From an uncultured Bacteroidales bacterium (GTDB lineage: Bacteria > Bacteroidota > Bacteroidia > Bacteroidales > WCHB1-69), in the NCBI GenBank assembly GCA_905235135.1, contig CAJOKR010000011.1, positions 1 to 51,529 on the forward strand: a stretch of DNA of 51,529 nucleotides. Reading direction: 5' to 3'. The position numbers and the translations under genes are program-made. Position 1 is the stretch's first letter; each line of letters begins with the position of its first letter. Positions 33,452-41,972 of this stretch are shown here, piece by piece. A model generated the notes under the pieces. The model saw nothing but the letters and a program-made list of their open reading frames with translations. It was not told the DNA's origin and ran no database searches.

Positions 33452-36289
33452 TTAACGTAATTCTTTCGCGAGGTACTCCGCCGTGAAACCAACCCCCTGA
33501 CGGACAATGTCTTCGGGGGTTCCAGTGGCCACAATCTCGCCGCCGCTGCGACCGCCTTCGGGACCCATGTCGATGATCCAGTCGGCCATCTTGATGACAT
33601 CCATGTTGTGCTCAATCACGATGACCGTGTTACCCTTCTCCACCAGCTTGTTCAGCACGTCAAGGAGAATAGCGATATCTTGGAAATGCAGTCCTGTGGT
33701 GGGCTCATCAAGGATATAGACGGTGCTGCCAGTGTCCTTCTTCGACAATTCCGCCGCCAACTTGATGCGCTGCGCCTCACCACCGGAGAGCGTCGTGGAG
33801 GGCTGTCCGAGCTTCAGGTAGCCGAGGCCCACGTCGTCCATGGTTTTGAGCTCGCGCACGATAAGCGGAATGTTCTCGAAGAACTCGATGGCCTGGCTGA
33901 TATCCATCTCCAAAACGTCGTTGATGGACTTGCCCTTGTAGCGAATCTCCAGCGTCTCGTCGTTGTAGCGCTTGCCACCGCATTTGTCACAGGTGACATA
34001 CACATCGGGGAGGAAGTTCATCTCGATGGTCTTCACACCAGCGCCCTTGCACTCCTCGCAACGACCGCCCGTCACATTGAAGGAGAACCGACCAGGCTTG
34101 TAGCCTCGAATCTTGGACTCCGGCATCTGCGTGAAGAGCTTACGAATATCCTCAAACACACCCACATACGTCGCCGGATTGGACCTCGGCGTGCGTCCGA
34201 TGGGCTGTTGATTGATGTCAATGACTTTGTTGATATGTTCCAAACCGACCACATCCTTGTACGGCAACGGTTTCTTCTCAGAACGGTAAATATAATGGTT
34301 CAGAATGGGATAGAGCGTCTCGTTGATAAGCGTCGATTTGCCACTGCCGGAAACGCCCGTCACGCAGATGAGCGTCCCGAGCGGGAACTCCACGGTGACA
34401 TTTTTGAGGTTGTTACCCGTCGCACCAATCACAGTCAGCCATTCGCCACTACCCTTGCGCCGCTGTTTCGGCACCTTGATTTTCTTCTTTCCTTTAAGAT
34501 AATCAGCTGTCAACGAGCCGCTTTTGAGAATCTCCCGATATGTACCGGAGGCTACGATCTCGCCACCATACTCGCCTGCCGCAGGACCCACATCCACGAT
34601 GTAGTCGGCGGCTTTCATCATGTCGCGGTCGTGTTCCACCACAATGACGGAGTTGCCCATGTCGCGCAGACTGCGCAGGGAGTTGATGAGGAAGTGGTTG
34701 TCGCGCTGGTGCAACCCGATACTCGGCTCATCGAGGATGTACATCACGTTGACGAGCTGCGAGCTGATCTGGGTGGCCAACCGGATGCGCTGCGCCTCAC
34801 CGCCCGACAGCGATGCCGACGAACGGTCGAGCGACAGATATTGCACGCCCACATTGCAGAGAAATTCCAACCGGAAGGTGATTTCGCGCAGGATTTCGCT
34901 GGCGATGTGCCGTTTCGCGGGATCGAGATGTGGCGGCAAAGCTTTGCACCAGGCCAACAGTTCCGCCATATCCAGATGCGCCAACTCGGCGATGTTTTTG
35001 TCGAGAATGCGAAAGTGAAGCGATTCCGTGCGCAAACGTGCACCGTGGCAGTGCGGGCACGGGATAGTGTTCACAAACTGCGAGATCCACTTCCGGAACG
35101 ATGCCGGCATGGCCTCCTCATTGAGGTTTCCGAGGAAGTTGACGACACCTTCGAAGGTCTTGCGCATCGGCGACAGTCCTTCCACCTCGCGTTTTACTTG
35201 CAGAATCTCCGTCGTGCCATACAGCACCGCATTCAGCTGCTGCTCGCTCAGGTTCTTGATGGGCTCGGTCATGGAGAAACTACACTTTTCCGCCAGCGCA
35301 TCCAACGTCCTGAACAACAGCGTGTTTTTGTATTCTCCGAGAATGGCGATACCACCGGCCTTGATGGATTTGTTGCGGTCGGGAATCACCTTGTCGATAT
35401 CAATCTCCGTGATACTGCCGAGACCGTTGCAATACTCGCACGCGCCGTAGGGCGAATTGAACGAGAAGGTGTTGGGCTCGGGCTCCGGATAGGAGATGCC
35501 GGTAGTCGGGCACATCAAGAACTTGCTGTAGTTCTTCACCTCTTTCGACTCATTGTCGAGGATCATGAGGGCGCCCTTGCCGTACTTCATCGCAATCTGC
35601 ACGCTGTTGGAGAGCCGCTTCTGCGAATAGTCCGACACCGTGAGGTTATCCACCGACAGCTCAATGTCGTGGATTTTGTAGCGATCGACCTGCATCCCCA
35701 TCAACAGGGGCTTCATCACGCCATCCACGCGGACGCGGGTGAACCCTTGCTTGCGGATATTCTCGAACAGCTCGCGGTAATGGCCCTTGCGGCGTTTTAC
35801 CACGGGCGCGAGCAGGGTGACGGAACGACCCTTGTAGCGTTCCAGAATAAGGTCGATAAGTTCCTTTACGGAATAATGGACCATCTTCTCCTCGGTGTTG
35901 TAGGAGTAAGCATCGGCCACGCGGGCGTATAGAAGTCGCAGGAAATCATACACTTCCGTGACGGTGCCCACCGTAGAACGCGGGTTTTTGTTCACCGTCT
36001 TCTGCTCAATGGAAATCACAGGATTAAGACCGGAGATCTTATCCACGTCGGGATGCTCCATGTTGCCAATGAAATGGCGGGCGTAAGCGGAGTAGGTCTC
36101 CATATATCGGCGCTGACCTTCAGCGTAAATCGTGTCAAAGGCGAGCGACGACTTACCGCTCCCGCTCAGTCCGGTGATGACCACCAACTGCTGCTGCGGG
36201 ATCGTAAGTGACACATTTTTAAGGTTGTTCTCACGCGCACCGGTGACAACCAAGGCATCCTCGGCCTCTGCGTTCTTCTCCTTTTTCAC
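33452..36289 (-). CDS. uvrA: Excinuclease ABC subunit A
   Basis: Damage-sensing ATPase of nucleotide excision repair. 945 residues, standard. First ATPase: GLSGSGKSS (40-48) and a signature LSGGEAQRIRLATQI. Second ATPase: GVSGSGKST, a zinc module CEECKGAG...CDKCGGKRY, and LSGGEAQRIKLAAEL. The first zinc module is degenerate: CPTT rather than CPxC, then CEYC. I believe this is usual in Bacteroidota but cannot check here. Complete gene with its own promoter at 36317-36344. A family-1 palindrome sits 9 bp after the stop. Confidence 0.97.
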   Translation of the reverse strand: MKKEKNAEAEDALVVTGARENNLKNVSLTIPQQQLVVITGLSGSGKSSLAFDTIYAEGQRRYMETYSAYARHFIGNMEHPDVDKISGLNPVISIEQKTVNKNPRSTVGTVTEVYDFLRLLYARVADAYSYNTEEKMVHYSVKELIDLILERYKGRSVTLLAPVVKRRKGHYRELFENIRKQGFTRVRVDGVMKPLLMGMQVDRYKIHDIELSVDNLTVSDYSQKRLSNSVQIAMKYGKGALMILDNESKEVKNYSKFLMCPTTGISYPEPEPNTFSFNSPYGACEYCNGLGSITEIDIDKVIPDRNKSIKAGGIAILGEYKNTLLFRTLDALAEKCSFSMTEPIKNLSEQQLNAVLYGTTEILQVKREVEGLSPMRKTFEGVVNFLGNLNEEAMPASFRKWISQFVNTIPCPHCHGARLRTESLHFRILDKNIAELAHLDMAELLAWCKALPPHLDPAKRHIASEILREITFRLEFLCNVGVQYLSLDRSSASLSGGEAQRIRLATQISSQLVNVMYILDEPSIGLHQRDNHFLINSLRSLRDMGNSVIVVEHDRDMMKAADYIVDVGPAAGEYGGEIVASGTYREILKSGSLTADYLKGKKKIKVPKQRRKGSGEWLTVIGATGNNLKNVTVEFPLGTLICVTGVSGSGKSTLINETLYPILNHYIYRSEKKPLPYKDVVGLEHINKVIDINQQPIGRTPRSNPATYVGVFEDIRKLFTQMPESKIRGYKPGRFSFNVTGGRCEECKGAGVKTIEMNFLPDVYVTCDKCGGKRYNDETLEIRYKGKSINDVLEMDISQAIEFFENIPLIVRELKTMDDVGLGYLKLGQPSTTLSGGEAQRIKLAAELSKKDTGSTVYILDEPTTGLHFQDIAILLDVLNKLVEKGNTVIVIEHNMDVIKMADWIIDMGPEGGRSGGEIVATGTPEDIVRQGVGFTAEYLAKELR

Positions 36290-36316
36290 GATAGGTTGCT
36301 GATTTTTTTAGGGCGG

Positions 36317-36344
36317 CAAAGATACGATTTTTTAGGGCACAAAA
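36317..36344 (-). promoter_or_regulatory. Promoter of uvrA
   Basis: On the minus strand, TTTTG (36340-36344) as -33-like element and TATCTTTG (36317-36324) as -7 element, 28 bp before the ATG. Confidence 0.6.
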
Positions 36345-36361
36345 CGCCATAGGAACGTATT

Positions 36362-37192
36362 TCATCGAATCCTCCAAGCATCCTTGTCGTACTCCGCCTC
36401 AATCCTTTTCTCGACATCGTCGGGCAGCAGCGGAAAGAAGTCCAAACCGGTGATGCGCTCCACTTCATCGACGGTGCGACAGTAGTGCGAGAGATTGTGG
36501 TGGGTGGGGTCGTTGGGACAGATGAAGCCGATCGCGTTCCACTCGCCGCGCATGTCGCAAAGCACGACCTTAAAGAAAGAATCGGGCACGGCGATGCAGT
36601 TCTCCCCTATCGTCTCGGGATGCTTGGACACGATGGGACCGCACACCACATAGACTTCCCCGAAGAAATTGGCCCAGCCGCGCACACGGTTCTCCAAATA
36701 GTTCCAATCGCCTTCGTTGAAGGTGTGGTCCTGCGGGGCGATGTTGCTCAGGTAGAAGCACTCGCGCATGGCCGTCTCATCCCACTTCATATCGCCAGCG
36801 GGCACCAAATGGCCGCGGTCGTAAGTGGTGTGCTTGTAATCCCACCACTGCGCCGTCGCACCCTTCACCTGCGGGTCGGCATCGAACTTGTTGTAACGCT
36901 CCACCGGTCCTTTGGTGTGCTCGGCCGTCAGCGGGTAGGCCACCCAGTTCGCCAATCGCCACTCTTCGTTGTAATCCACCGTATAGGCCTTATGTTCAAT
37001 TTGTTGCGAATGCTCACGCGCCCGTGTGTACGTGGGGATTTCGAGCGCGCCGTCAGGCACAACGACCGCACTGCCAGTATGCGCAACTTCCGTCTGCGCC
37101 CCGGTTTTTCCTTTGGTGGCAATACTGGCCACGATCAATGCAACGGATAATACCGCCGCCAAAATCAATATCGTTGTTTTTTTATTCATCAT
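36362..37192 (-). CDS. DNA/RNA non-specific endonuclease (NUC1 family), exported
   Basis: 276 residues. N-terminal hydrophobic segment (about 7-24) as a signal peptide or membrane anchor, then a beta-beta-alpha-metal nuclease domain. The catalytic motif DRGHLVPAGD is at 125-134 (His128) and the metal-binding Asn159 lies in FNEGDWNYLE. The C-terminus (VVDEV-like RTVDEVERITGLDFFPLLPDDVE) is the usual end of the family. Probably periplasmic or surface, degrading nucleic acid for nutrition. Starts 99 bp downstream of recX; the gap contains a family-3 element. Followed by the uvrA promoter. Confidence 0.92.
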   Translation of the reverse strand: MMNKKTTILILAAVLSVALIVASIATKGKTGAQTEVAHTGSAVVVPDGALEIPTYTRAREHSQQIEHKAYTVDYNEEWRLANWVAYPLTAEHTKGPVERYNKFDADPQVKGATAQWWDYKHTTYDRGHLVPAGDMKWDETAMRECFYLSNIAPQDHTFNEGDWNYLENRVRGWANFFGEVYVVCGPIVSKHPETIGENCIAVPDSFFKVVLCDMRGEWNAIGFICPNDPTHHNLSHYCRTVDEVERITGLDFFPLLPDDVEKRIEAEYDKDAWRIR

Positions 37193-37210
37193 TTATCGTC
37201 ATTTGAACCG

Positions 37211-37280
37211 TCCCACACTGTGCTTCGCTTGTGTGGGGTTAATTGCGCTCCGCGCATTTTGCCTCTCCGAGGCTGCTCAA
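37211..37280. repeat. Family-3 bipartite hairpin element, copy 2
   Basis: CCCACAC...GTGTGGG hairpin (37212-37238) with loop TGTGCTTCGCTT, a middle GCGCTCCGCGC hairpin, then GCCTCTCCGAGGC (37261-37273) and TGCTCAA. Same order as copy 1 at 8453-8511. Confidence 0.75.
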
Positions 37281-37291
37281 GGAATTATTTT

Positions 37292-37762
37292 TTAATATTG
37301 AGTTCTTCCGTCACAACTACTTACTGCTAACTCCCGCATGACCTCACCAATTCCGTACCCTTTCGACATCAAATGCCGCACCAATTTCGGGCTATTGGGC
37401 GCCTCGTCGGGGTGCGAACGGCGCCATTTCCCGATGGCAGTACGCAGGCGATCGGTATATTCGTCATCGGAGATTTCCTCACAACCGGCGGCGATGAGCT
37501 CCGAGGGGATGCCCTTCGCACGCAACGCCGCCACAATCTTCTGCCGACCCCAGGCGGATTTCACCTTGCTGCGCACAAACAGCTCTACATACCGTTCCTC
37601 GTCAAGATATCGGTTCTCGCGCAATGATTTCACAACCGCATCCTCCTGATTTTCAGATAAATAAAATGACATGAGTTTCCTTCTCACGTCATTTTCACAG
37701 CGTTCCTGCATCGCGCAGAAACGTTCCATTTTGGCCATAATGTCTGCGGGGACGTCCGTCAT
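37292..37762 (-). CDS. recX: Regulatory protein RecX
   Basis: Modulator of RecA filament activity; 156 residues, all helical. MQERCENDVRRKLMSF and VKSAWGRQKIVAALRAKGI, then LVRHLMSKGYGIGEVMREL are the three-helix repeats typical of RecX. It follows the RNase G stop by 1 bp and is therefore the last gene of a leftward HU-COX24-rng-recX series; recA is not in the window. No oddities. Confidence 0.9.
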   Translation of the reverse strand: MTDVPADIMAKMERFCAMQERCENDVRRKLMSFYLSENQEDAVVKSLRENRYLDEERYVELFVRSKVKSAWGRQKIVAALRAKGIPSELIAAGCEEISDDEYTDRLRTAIGKWRRSHPDEAPNSPKLVRHLMSKGYGIGEVMRELAVSSCDGRTQY

Positions 37763-37763
37763 G

Positions 37764-39356
37764 CTAATCGCGGGCGGGTTCGTTCCACAGGACGATGTCC
37801 TCGCCGTGCTCGTTCAGATAATGCACCTCCGTAAGGCGGCTGCTCTGGTTGGAGACGACGCGGATATTTTTCTTGTACTGCCAGCACCATTTCATCCGGA
37901 TGGACGGGAAACCCTTTGTCAGATAGGCATATACAAATGGGTGCGTCACCACGGTGATCTTGGGTTCGTGCTGTTTGTCGAACAGGAAGTCGAGGGCGTT
38001 GGCAATCTCGTCCTCAATCACAATCGGCGGTTTGATTTTGCCGGTGCCCTTGCAGGTCGGACAGACTTCGGTGTTCTCAATAATGGTAGCCTGCCGCACG
38101 CGCTGACGGGTAATCTGAATCAACCCGAACTTGTTGAGTGGCAGGATGGTATGCTTGGCCTTGTCGTTACGCATGAACTCGGCCATGGCCTTGTTGAGGG
38201 TGTTTTTGTTTGCAGCCTCGTGCAAATCCACAAAATCGATGGTGATGATGCCGCCCATATCGCGCAAACGCAGCTGACGGGCAATCTCTTGCGCCGCTAT
38301 CATATTGGTATTCAACGCATTCTGTTCGGGCGTCTGCGATGATTTCAACCGATTGCCGCTGTTCACATCGATGACGTGCATGGCCTCGGTGTGCTCAATA
38401 ATAAGATAGACGCCGTTTTTGATGGTGACCACCTTGCCGAAAGAGCCCTTGATCTGTTTGGCCACGTTGAAGTAGTCGAAAATGGGGCGCTTTTCGGTGT
38501 AGAGGTTGACGATGGACTCCTGCTCGGGCGCGTGCACGTGCAGGTAGTTCTTCACCTCGGTGAACATTTCGGGTGTATCGACATAGATGGCGTGGAACGA
38601 GTCGTTGAGGAAGTCGCGCAGCAGCGAGGCCACGCGGTTCTCCTCCTGAGCAAGCCGGACGGGGGCCTTGGAGGCGAAAAGGTTCTCCACAGTGGTGTCC
38701 CAACGGTAGCGCAGAATGTCGAGGTCGGCAGAGAGCTCCTCTATCGGTTTGTTCTCCGCAACGGTGCGGATGATGATTCCGAAGTTGCGCGGGCGGATGC
38801 TCTGCACAGCCGAGCGCAGACGCTTGCGTTCCTCGTTGCTCTTAATCTTCTGTGATACTGATACTTTATCGCTAAACGGTACCAGCACGAGATAACGTCC
38901 CGCGAAGGAGATCTCGGTGGTGATACGGGGGCCTTTGGTGGAGATGGGCTCCTTGGCCACCTGCACCATAATCTGCTGACCGGAGGTGAGCACATCGCTG
39001 ATTTTACCGTTTTTGGGGATTTCCTCCAGGTACTGCACGCGGCTTATACTGCGTTTGCCGGTGGTGATGGCCTGGCTGACGAATGCGTTGATAGTGCGGC
39101 CATGGATGCCGAGGTCGAGGTAGTGCAGGAAGGCTTCGCGCTCACTGCCCACGTCCACGAACGCGGCGTTGAGACCGGGCATGATCTTCTTGACCCTTCC
39201 TAAGTAGATATCGCCCACAGAAAACTGCGAAGACGACTTTTCCGTATGAATCTCCATCAGCTTCTTGTCCTCCAACAGCGCGACCTGAACCTCGTTGGCA
39301 CGGGAAGTGATGACGATTTCTTTAGTGATTTCTTCTTGCTTATTCTCCATATCCAT
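37764..39356 (-). CDS. rng: Ribonuclease E/G family endoribonuclease
   Basis: Endoribonuclease for rRNA/mRNA processing in the cytosol. 530 residues, the RNase G length without the RNase E scaffold tail. S1 domain around QFSVGDIYLGRVKKIMPGLNAAFVDVG (40-66). The RNase H-like/DNase I-like catalytic part holds HVIDVNSGNR and GIITIDFVDL with the metal-binding aspartates, and the zinc-link is CPTCKGTG. Two in-frame ATGs (39356 and 39350) are possible. The leader carries a strong 13-bp hairpin at 39363-39400. Followed by recX with a 1-bp gap. Confidence 0.94.
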   Translation of the reverse strand: MDMENKQEEITKEIVITSRANEVQVALLEDKKLMEIHTEKSSSQFSVGDIYLGRVKKIMPGLNAAFVDVGSEREAFLHYLDLGIHGRTINAFVSQAITTGKRSISRVQYLEEIPKNGKISDVLTSGQQIMVQVAKEPISTKGPRITTEISFAGRYLVLVPFSDKVSVSQKIKSNEERKRLRSAVQSIRPRNFGIIIRTVAENKPIEELSADLDILRYRWDTTVENLFASKAPVRLAQEENRVASLLRDFLNDSFHAIYVDTPEMFTEVKNYLHVHAPEQESIVNLYTEKRPIFDYFNVAKQIKGSFGKVVTIKNGVYLIIEHTEAMHVIDVNSGNRLKSSQTPEQNALNTNMIAAQEIARQLRLRDMGGIITIDFVDLHEAANKNTLNKAMAEFMRNDKAKHTILPLNKFGLIQITRQRVRQATIIENTEVCPTCKGTGKIKPPIVIEDEIANALDFLFDKQHEPKITVVTHPFVYAYLTKGFPSIRMKWCWQYKKNIRVVSNQSSRLTEVHYLNEHGEDIVLWNEPARD

Positions 39357-39362
39357 AAATAA

Positions 39363-39400
39363 GAAAACTAAATGACTTACGTATAAATCATTTAGTTTTC
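39363..39400. terminator. Perfect 13-bp hairpin between the COX24-like gene and rng
   Basis: GAAAACTAAATGA (39363-39375) is the exact reverse complement of TCATTTAGTTTTC (39388-39400), with a 12-nt loop. No clear U-run follows on the minus strand, so it may be a partial terminator, a processing site or an rng leader control element rather than a full stop. Confidence 0.6.
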
Positions 39401-39421
39401 ATTGTTTTTCCGCGAAAAAGA

Positions 39422-39511
39422 CTATCTGTTCTTATGTCTGTTCTTTCTGAGTCTTTTTTTGCGCTTGTGCGTATTCATTTTCGCACGTTTACGTTTTTTT
39501 CCGCTAGGCAT
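39422..39511 (-). CDS. COX24/AURKAIP1-like 29-residue basic protein
   Basis: A 29-codon gene below normal length cut-offs. On the minus strand it reads MPSGKKRKRAKMNTHKRKKR followed by LRKNRHKNR. This matches the highly basic 'MPSGKKRKR' mini-protein that I recall as conserved across Bacteroidota and grouped with mitochondrial ribosomal mS38 (AURKAIP1/COX24 domain), so it is probably ribosome-associated. Its position between HU (24 bp upstream) and rng supports a real gene. ATG at 39511, TAG at 39422-39424. Confidence rests on the motif and its placement. Confidence 0.85.
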   Translation of the reverse strand: MPSGKKRKRAKMNTHKRKKRLRKNRHKNR

Positions 39512-39535
39512 AATGAAAAAATATTGATGTTTGAC

Positions 39536-39820
39536 TTATTTTGTGTTCTTCTTAACAGCTTCCACGAAATCTTTGCAGGGCTTGAAAGCGGGGATATTGT
39601 GAGCCTTGATCGTGATGGTTTCATTCTTGGAAATGTTACGGGCGGTCTTCTCAGCTCTGTGTTTTACGATGAAACTGCCGAAACTTCTCAGATAAACGTT
39701 CTCACCATCAACCATAGTTTTCTTCACAGCTTCCATGAAAGCTTCGACGATGGTTTGCACGCTATTCTTCTCATAACCAGTGCGATTGGAAATTTCATTA
39801 ACGATTTCTGCTTTAGTCAT
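39536..39820 (-). CDS. HU-family DNA-binding protein
   Basis: 94-residue histone-like nucleoid protein. The N-terminal helices MTKAEIVNEISNRTGYEKNSVQTIVEAFM and the dimer body NVYLRSFGSFIVKHRAEKTARN are typical, as is the tip segment IKAHNIPAFKPCKDF, with Pro at the DNA-intercalating position. Complete, with its own promoter (39865-39872). Upstream of the COX24-like gene and rng on the same strand. Confidence 0.95.
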   Translation of the reverse strand: MTKAEIVNEISNRTGYEKNSVQTIVEAFMEAVKKTMVDGENVYLRSFGSFIVKHRAEKTARNISKNETITIKAHNIPAFKPCKDFVEAVKKNTK

Positions 39821-39864
39821 AATCTTAAAATGTTTAAAGTGTGATACTTAATTTTTTCGGGCTG

Positions 39865-39872
39865 CAAAAATA
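39865..39872 (-). promoter_or_regulatory. -7 promoter element of the HU gene
   Basis: Plus-strand CAAAAATA reads TATTTTTG on the minus strand, 45 bp before the HU ATG. Confidence 0.6.
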
Positions 39873-39897
39873 CAATAATTTCTTTATAATCCAACAC

Positions 39898-40767
39898 TTA
39901 TACAAAAAAATCTTGAATTTTTTCGAAAACCTTCCCAGCGAGGCGGCTTGTGCCCACTCGGAAGAGCTCCGGATTGACCCATTCGCGACCCATATTCTGC
40001 CGCCAAAGGTGCAAATATGTGTAAGCTTGTTCAAGAGTTGAGACACCACCGGCCACTTTTATGCCCACTTTGGCACCCGTATCCTGGTAATGTTGCCGGA
40101 TGGCGAACATCATCACCCAAAATGCCTCGGGGGTGGCATTCACGGCGATCTTACCGGTGGAGGTTTTCAGGAAATCGGCACCAGCGTGGATAGCCAGCTG
40201 CGATGCACGGAAGATGTTCTGCGGGGTCTGAAGCTCGCCGGTTTCGAGAATCACCTTCAGCACCTTGCCCGCACAGGCCTTGCGGATGGCACAAATCTCG
40301 TCGTAAACCTCCTGGTAGCGGCCTTCGAGGAATGCACCGCGGGAGATCACCATGTCGATTTCATCGGCACCCTGCGCAACGGCATATTCCACTTCGGCGA
40401 CTTTCAGCTCAATGGGAAGCTGACCCGCGGGGAAAGCACCCGCCACAGAAGCCACCTTCACGCCCGTGCCCTGCAACTTCTGCTTGGCCAACGCGACGAA
40501 ACGCGGATAGACGCACACGGAAGCTGTCGCGGGAATCCCACGATCCACATTCCGGAAGGAAACGGCCGTTTCACAGAGCTTTGTCACCTTCTCGGTATTA
40601 TCAGTGCCCTCCAAGGTGGTGAGATCGATGCTGCCCAAAATGATCCGGCACATCGCCAGTTCCTCCTCGGACGTATAGGTGAACGTGGTGTCGTTTTTCA
40701 CACGCTGTTTAAACTGCGACTCCGAAAATGGGAATTTCTGAATTGTAATCTTATGGTTTTCTGACAT
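39898..40767 (-). CDS. deoC: Deoxyribose-phosphate aldolase
   Basis: Class I aldolase splitting 2-deoxyribose-5-phosphate to glyceraldehyde-3-phosphate and acetaldehyde in nucleoside salvage. 289 residues, longer than the 250-residue E. coli type because of a ~30-residue N-terminal extension. The Schiff-base lysine is Lys201 (DFLKTSTGK), the helper is Lys237 (GIKVAGG), and Asp138 lies in EIDMV. The C-terminus WVNPELFRVGTSRLA is typical. Preceded by a 7-bp tandem repeat stretch (40777-40889). Confidence 0.95.
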   Translation of the reverse strand: MSENHKITIQKFPFSESQFKQRVKNDTTFTYTSEEELAMCRIILGSIDLTTLEGTDNTEKVTKLCETAVSFRNVDRGIPATASVCVYPRFVALAKQKLQGTGVKVASVAGAFPAGQLPIELKVAEVEYAVAQGADEIDMVISRGAFLEGRYQEVYDEICAIRKACAGKVLKVILETGELQTPQNIFRASQLAIHAGADFLKTSTGKIAVNATPEAFWVMMFAIRQHYQDTGAKVGIKVAGGVSTLEQAYTYLHLWRQNMGREWVNPELFRVGTSRLAGKVFEKIQDFFV

Positions 40768-40776
40768 ACTTATATA

Positions 40777-40889
40777 GGTTTAAGGTTTAAGGTTTAAGGT
40801 TTAAGGTTTAAGGTTTAAGGTTCAAGGTTCAAAGTTTAAGGGTTAAGGGTCAAAGGTTCGTTCTCCTTAAACCATAAACCATAAACCTT
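40777..40889. repeat. Tandem 7-bp TTTAAGG repeats with inverted partner
   Basis: About six perfect units of AGGTTTA (40777-40820) and further degenerate ones to about 40858. Inverted units (CCTTAAACCATAAACC) follow at 40865-40889. Fills the 125-bp gap between the deoC start and the PorV/PorQ stop. Confidence 0.85.
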
Positions 40890-40892
40890 AAA

Positions 40893-41972
40893 CTATTTTT
40901 TGAATTTATCGATGTTCACTTTCAAGGAAACAATATGCGAGTACTGCGCGATGGAGAGGTTGCCCAAGTCGGTGAATGCGTAGTCGATGGCCACCACATT
41001 CTTGATGTTCACCCCCACCCCGAAGTTAATCTGCAGGGTGGTCTTCATCTTGCCGTCGAAGTCGGGCTCGCGCTGGAAGTTGCCGATGCCCATTCGCAAC
41101 GCCACGATCTTCTTGTAGTCGAATTCCATCCCAAAATGCGGATCTATGCTGATGACATTGCTCTTAATCAGAGTATTACGTTTACCATCGAAGGTACAAT
41201 CCAATCCCAACGCGAAGGTGCCGTGGAAGCCCTTCCCGAAATGCACGGTCTTGCCGCCGCCCAACAGCAGCGCGGGAACGGTCAGTTCCAGGTCGTTTTC
41301 GGGAATCTCATTGCCCGTCTCCTCAAAAACAGCAATCACATCGTCGGTGAGCGAGTAGCGCCACGCATTGAAGGTGGAGGTACCGTCGCGCAACATCACG
41401 CCTGCCTGCCAGCCCTTGCGGTTGTACATCAGTCCGAAGTCGAGCCCGAAACCCCACGACTTCGCAAACTGTCCGATTTTGCGGTGTATGATCTTCGCAT
41501 TTGCACCCACCGACAACCCAGGCACCTGCGGGAAAGCATACGCATAACTCAGCAGGAAGGCGTTGTCGGCGGCGGAGAAGTAGGTAATCCTGTCGTAATC
41601 CACATTTCCTTGATCGTCAATCAATTGCGTAGTGTTCATAATGTTATCGACCCCGAAGCGGATGTAGGAAAAGGCCACAGCCTGGTTGGAATCGATTTTG
41701 AAGCCGATGCCGCCGTAGTCGTATTTGGCAATGCCTGCGAAGTACTCGGCGTGCATCAGCGCGAGCTGGTAGCGTTTGTCCATACGGGTCAGTCCGGCGG
41801 GATTCCAGTAAGCGGAGGTCACGTCATCGGTGATGGCGCACATCGTGTTCGCCATACCGAGCCCTCGCGCACCGAGTCCTAAAGACAGGAACTCGTTGCT
41901 GTACTTGTTCTGCGCATGTCCACCCAACACAGCCGCCAGCGACACCATCATTATGAACAGATTACGCTTCAT
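40893..41972 (-). CDS. PorV/PorQ-family outer-membrane protein
   Basis: 359 residues with a signal peptide (cleavage near HA-Q at 20-21) followed by FLSLGLGARGLGMANTMCAITDDVTSAYWNPAGL, the N-terminal block shared by PorV/PorQ (type IX secretion) and the FadL-like barrel family. The rest alternates beta strands ending NIDKFKK. It may be a T9SS component or a paralogue; no other T9SS gene is adjacent. Overlaps the methyltransferase by 4 bp and is read after it, so the two are coupled. Confidence 0.82.
   Translation of the reverse strand: MKRNLFIMMVSLAAVLGGHAQNKYSNEFLSLGLGARGLGMANTMCAITDDVTSAYWNPAGLTRMDKRYQLALMHAEYFAGIAKYDYGGIGFKIDSNQAVAFSYIRFGVDNIMNTTQLIDDQGNVDYDRITYFSAADNAFLLSYAYAFPQVPGLSVGANAKIIHRKIGQFAKSWGFGLDFGLMYNRKGWQAGVMLRDGTSTFNAWRYSLTDDVIAVFEETGNEIPENDLELTVPALLLGGGKTVHFGKGFHGTFALGLDCTFDGKRNTLIKSNVISIDPHFGMEFDYKKIVALRMGIGNFQREPDFDGKMKTTLQINFGVGVNIKNVVAIDYAFTDLGNLSIAQYSHIVSLKVNIDKFKK

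Noticed and set aside
33608-35932. 774-codon open frame on the plus strand opposite uvrA
   Set aside because: Antisense to an intact uvrA and produced by its codon bias; no promoter or recognisable motif.
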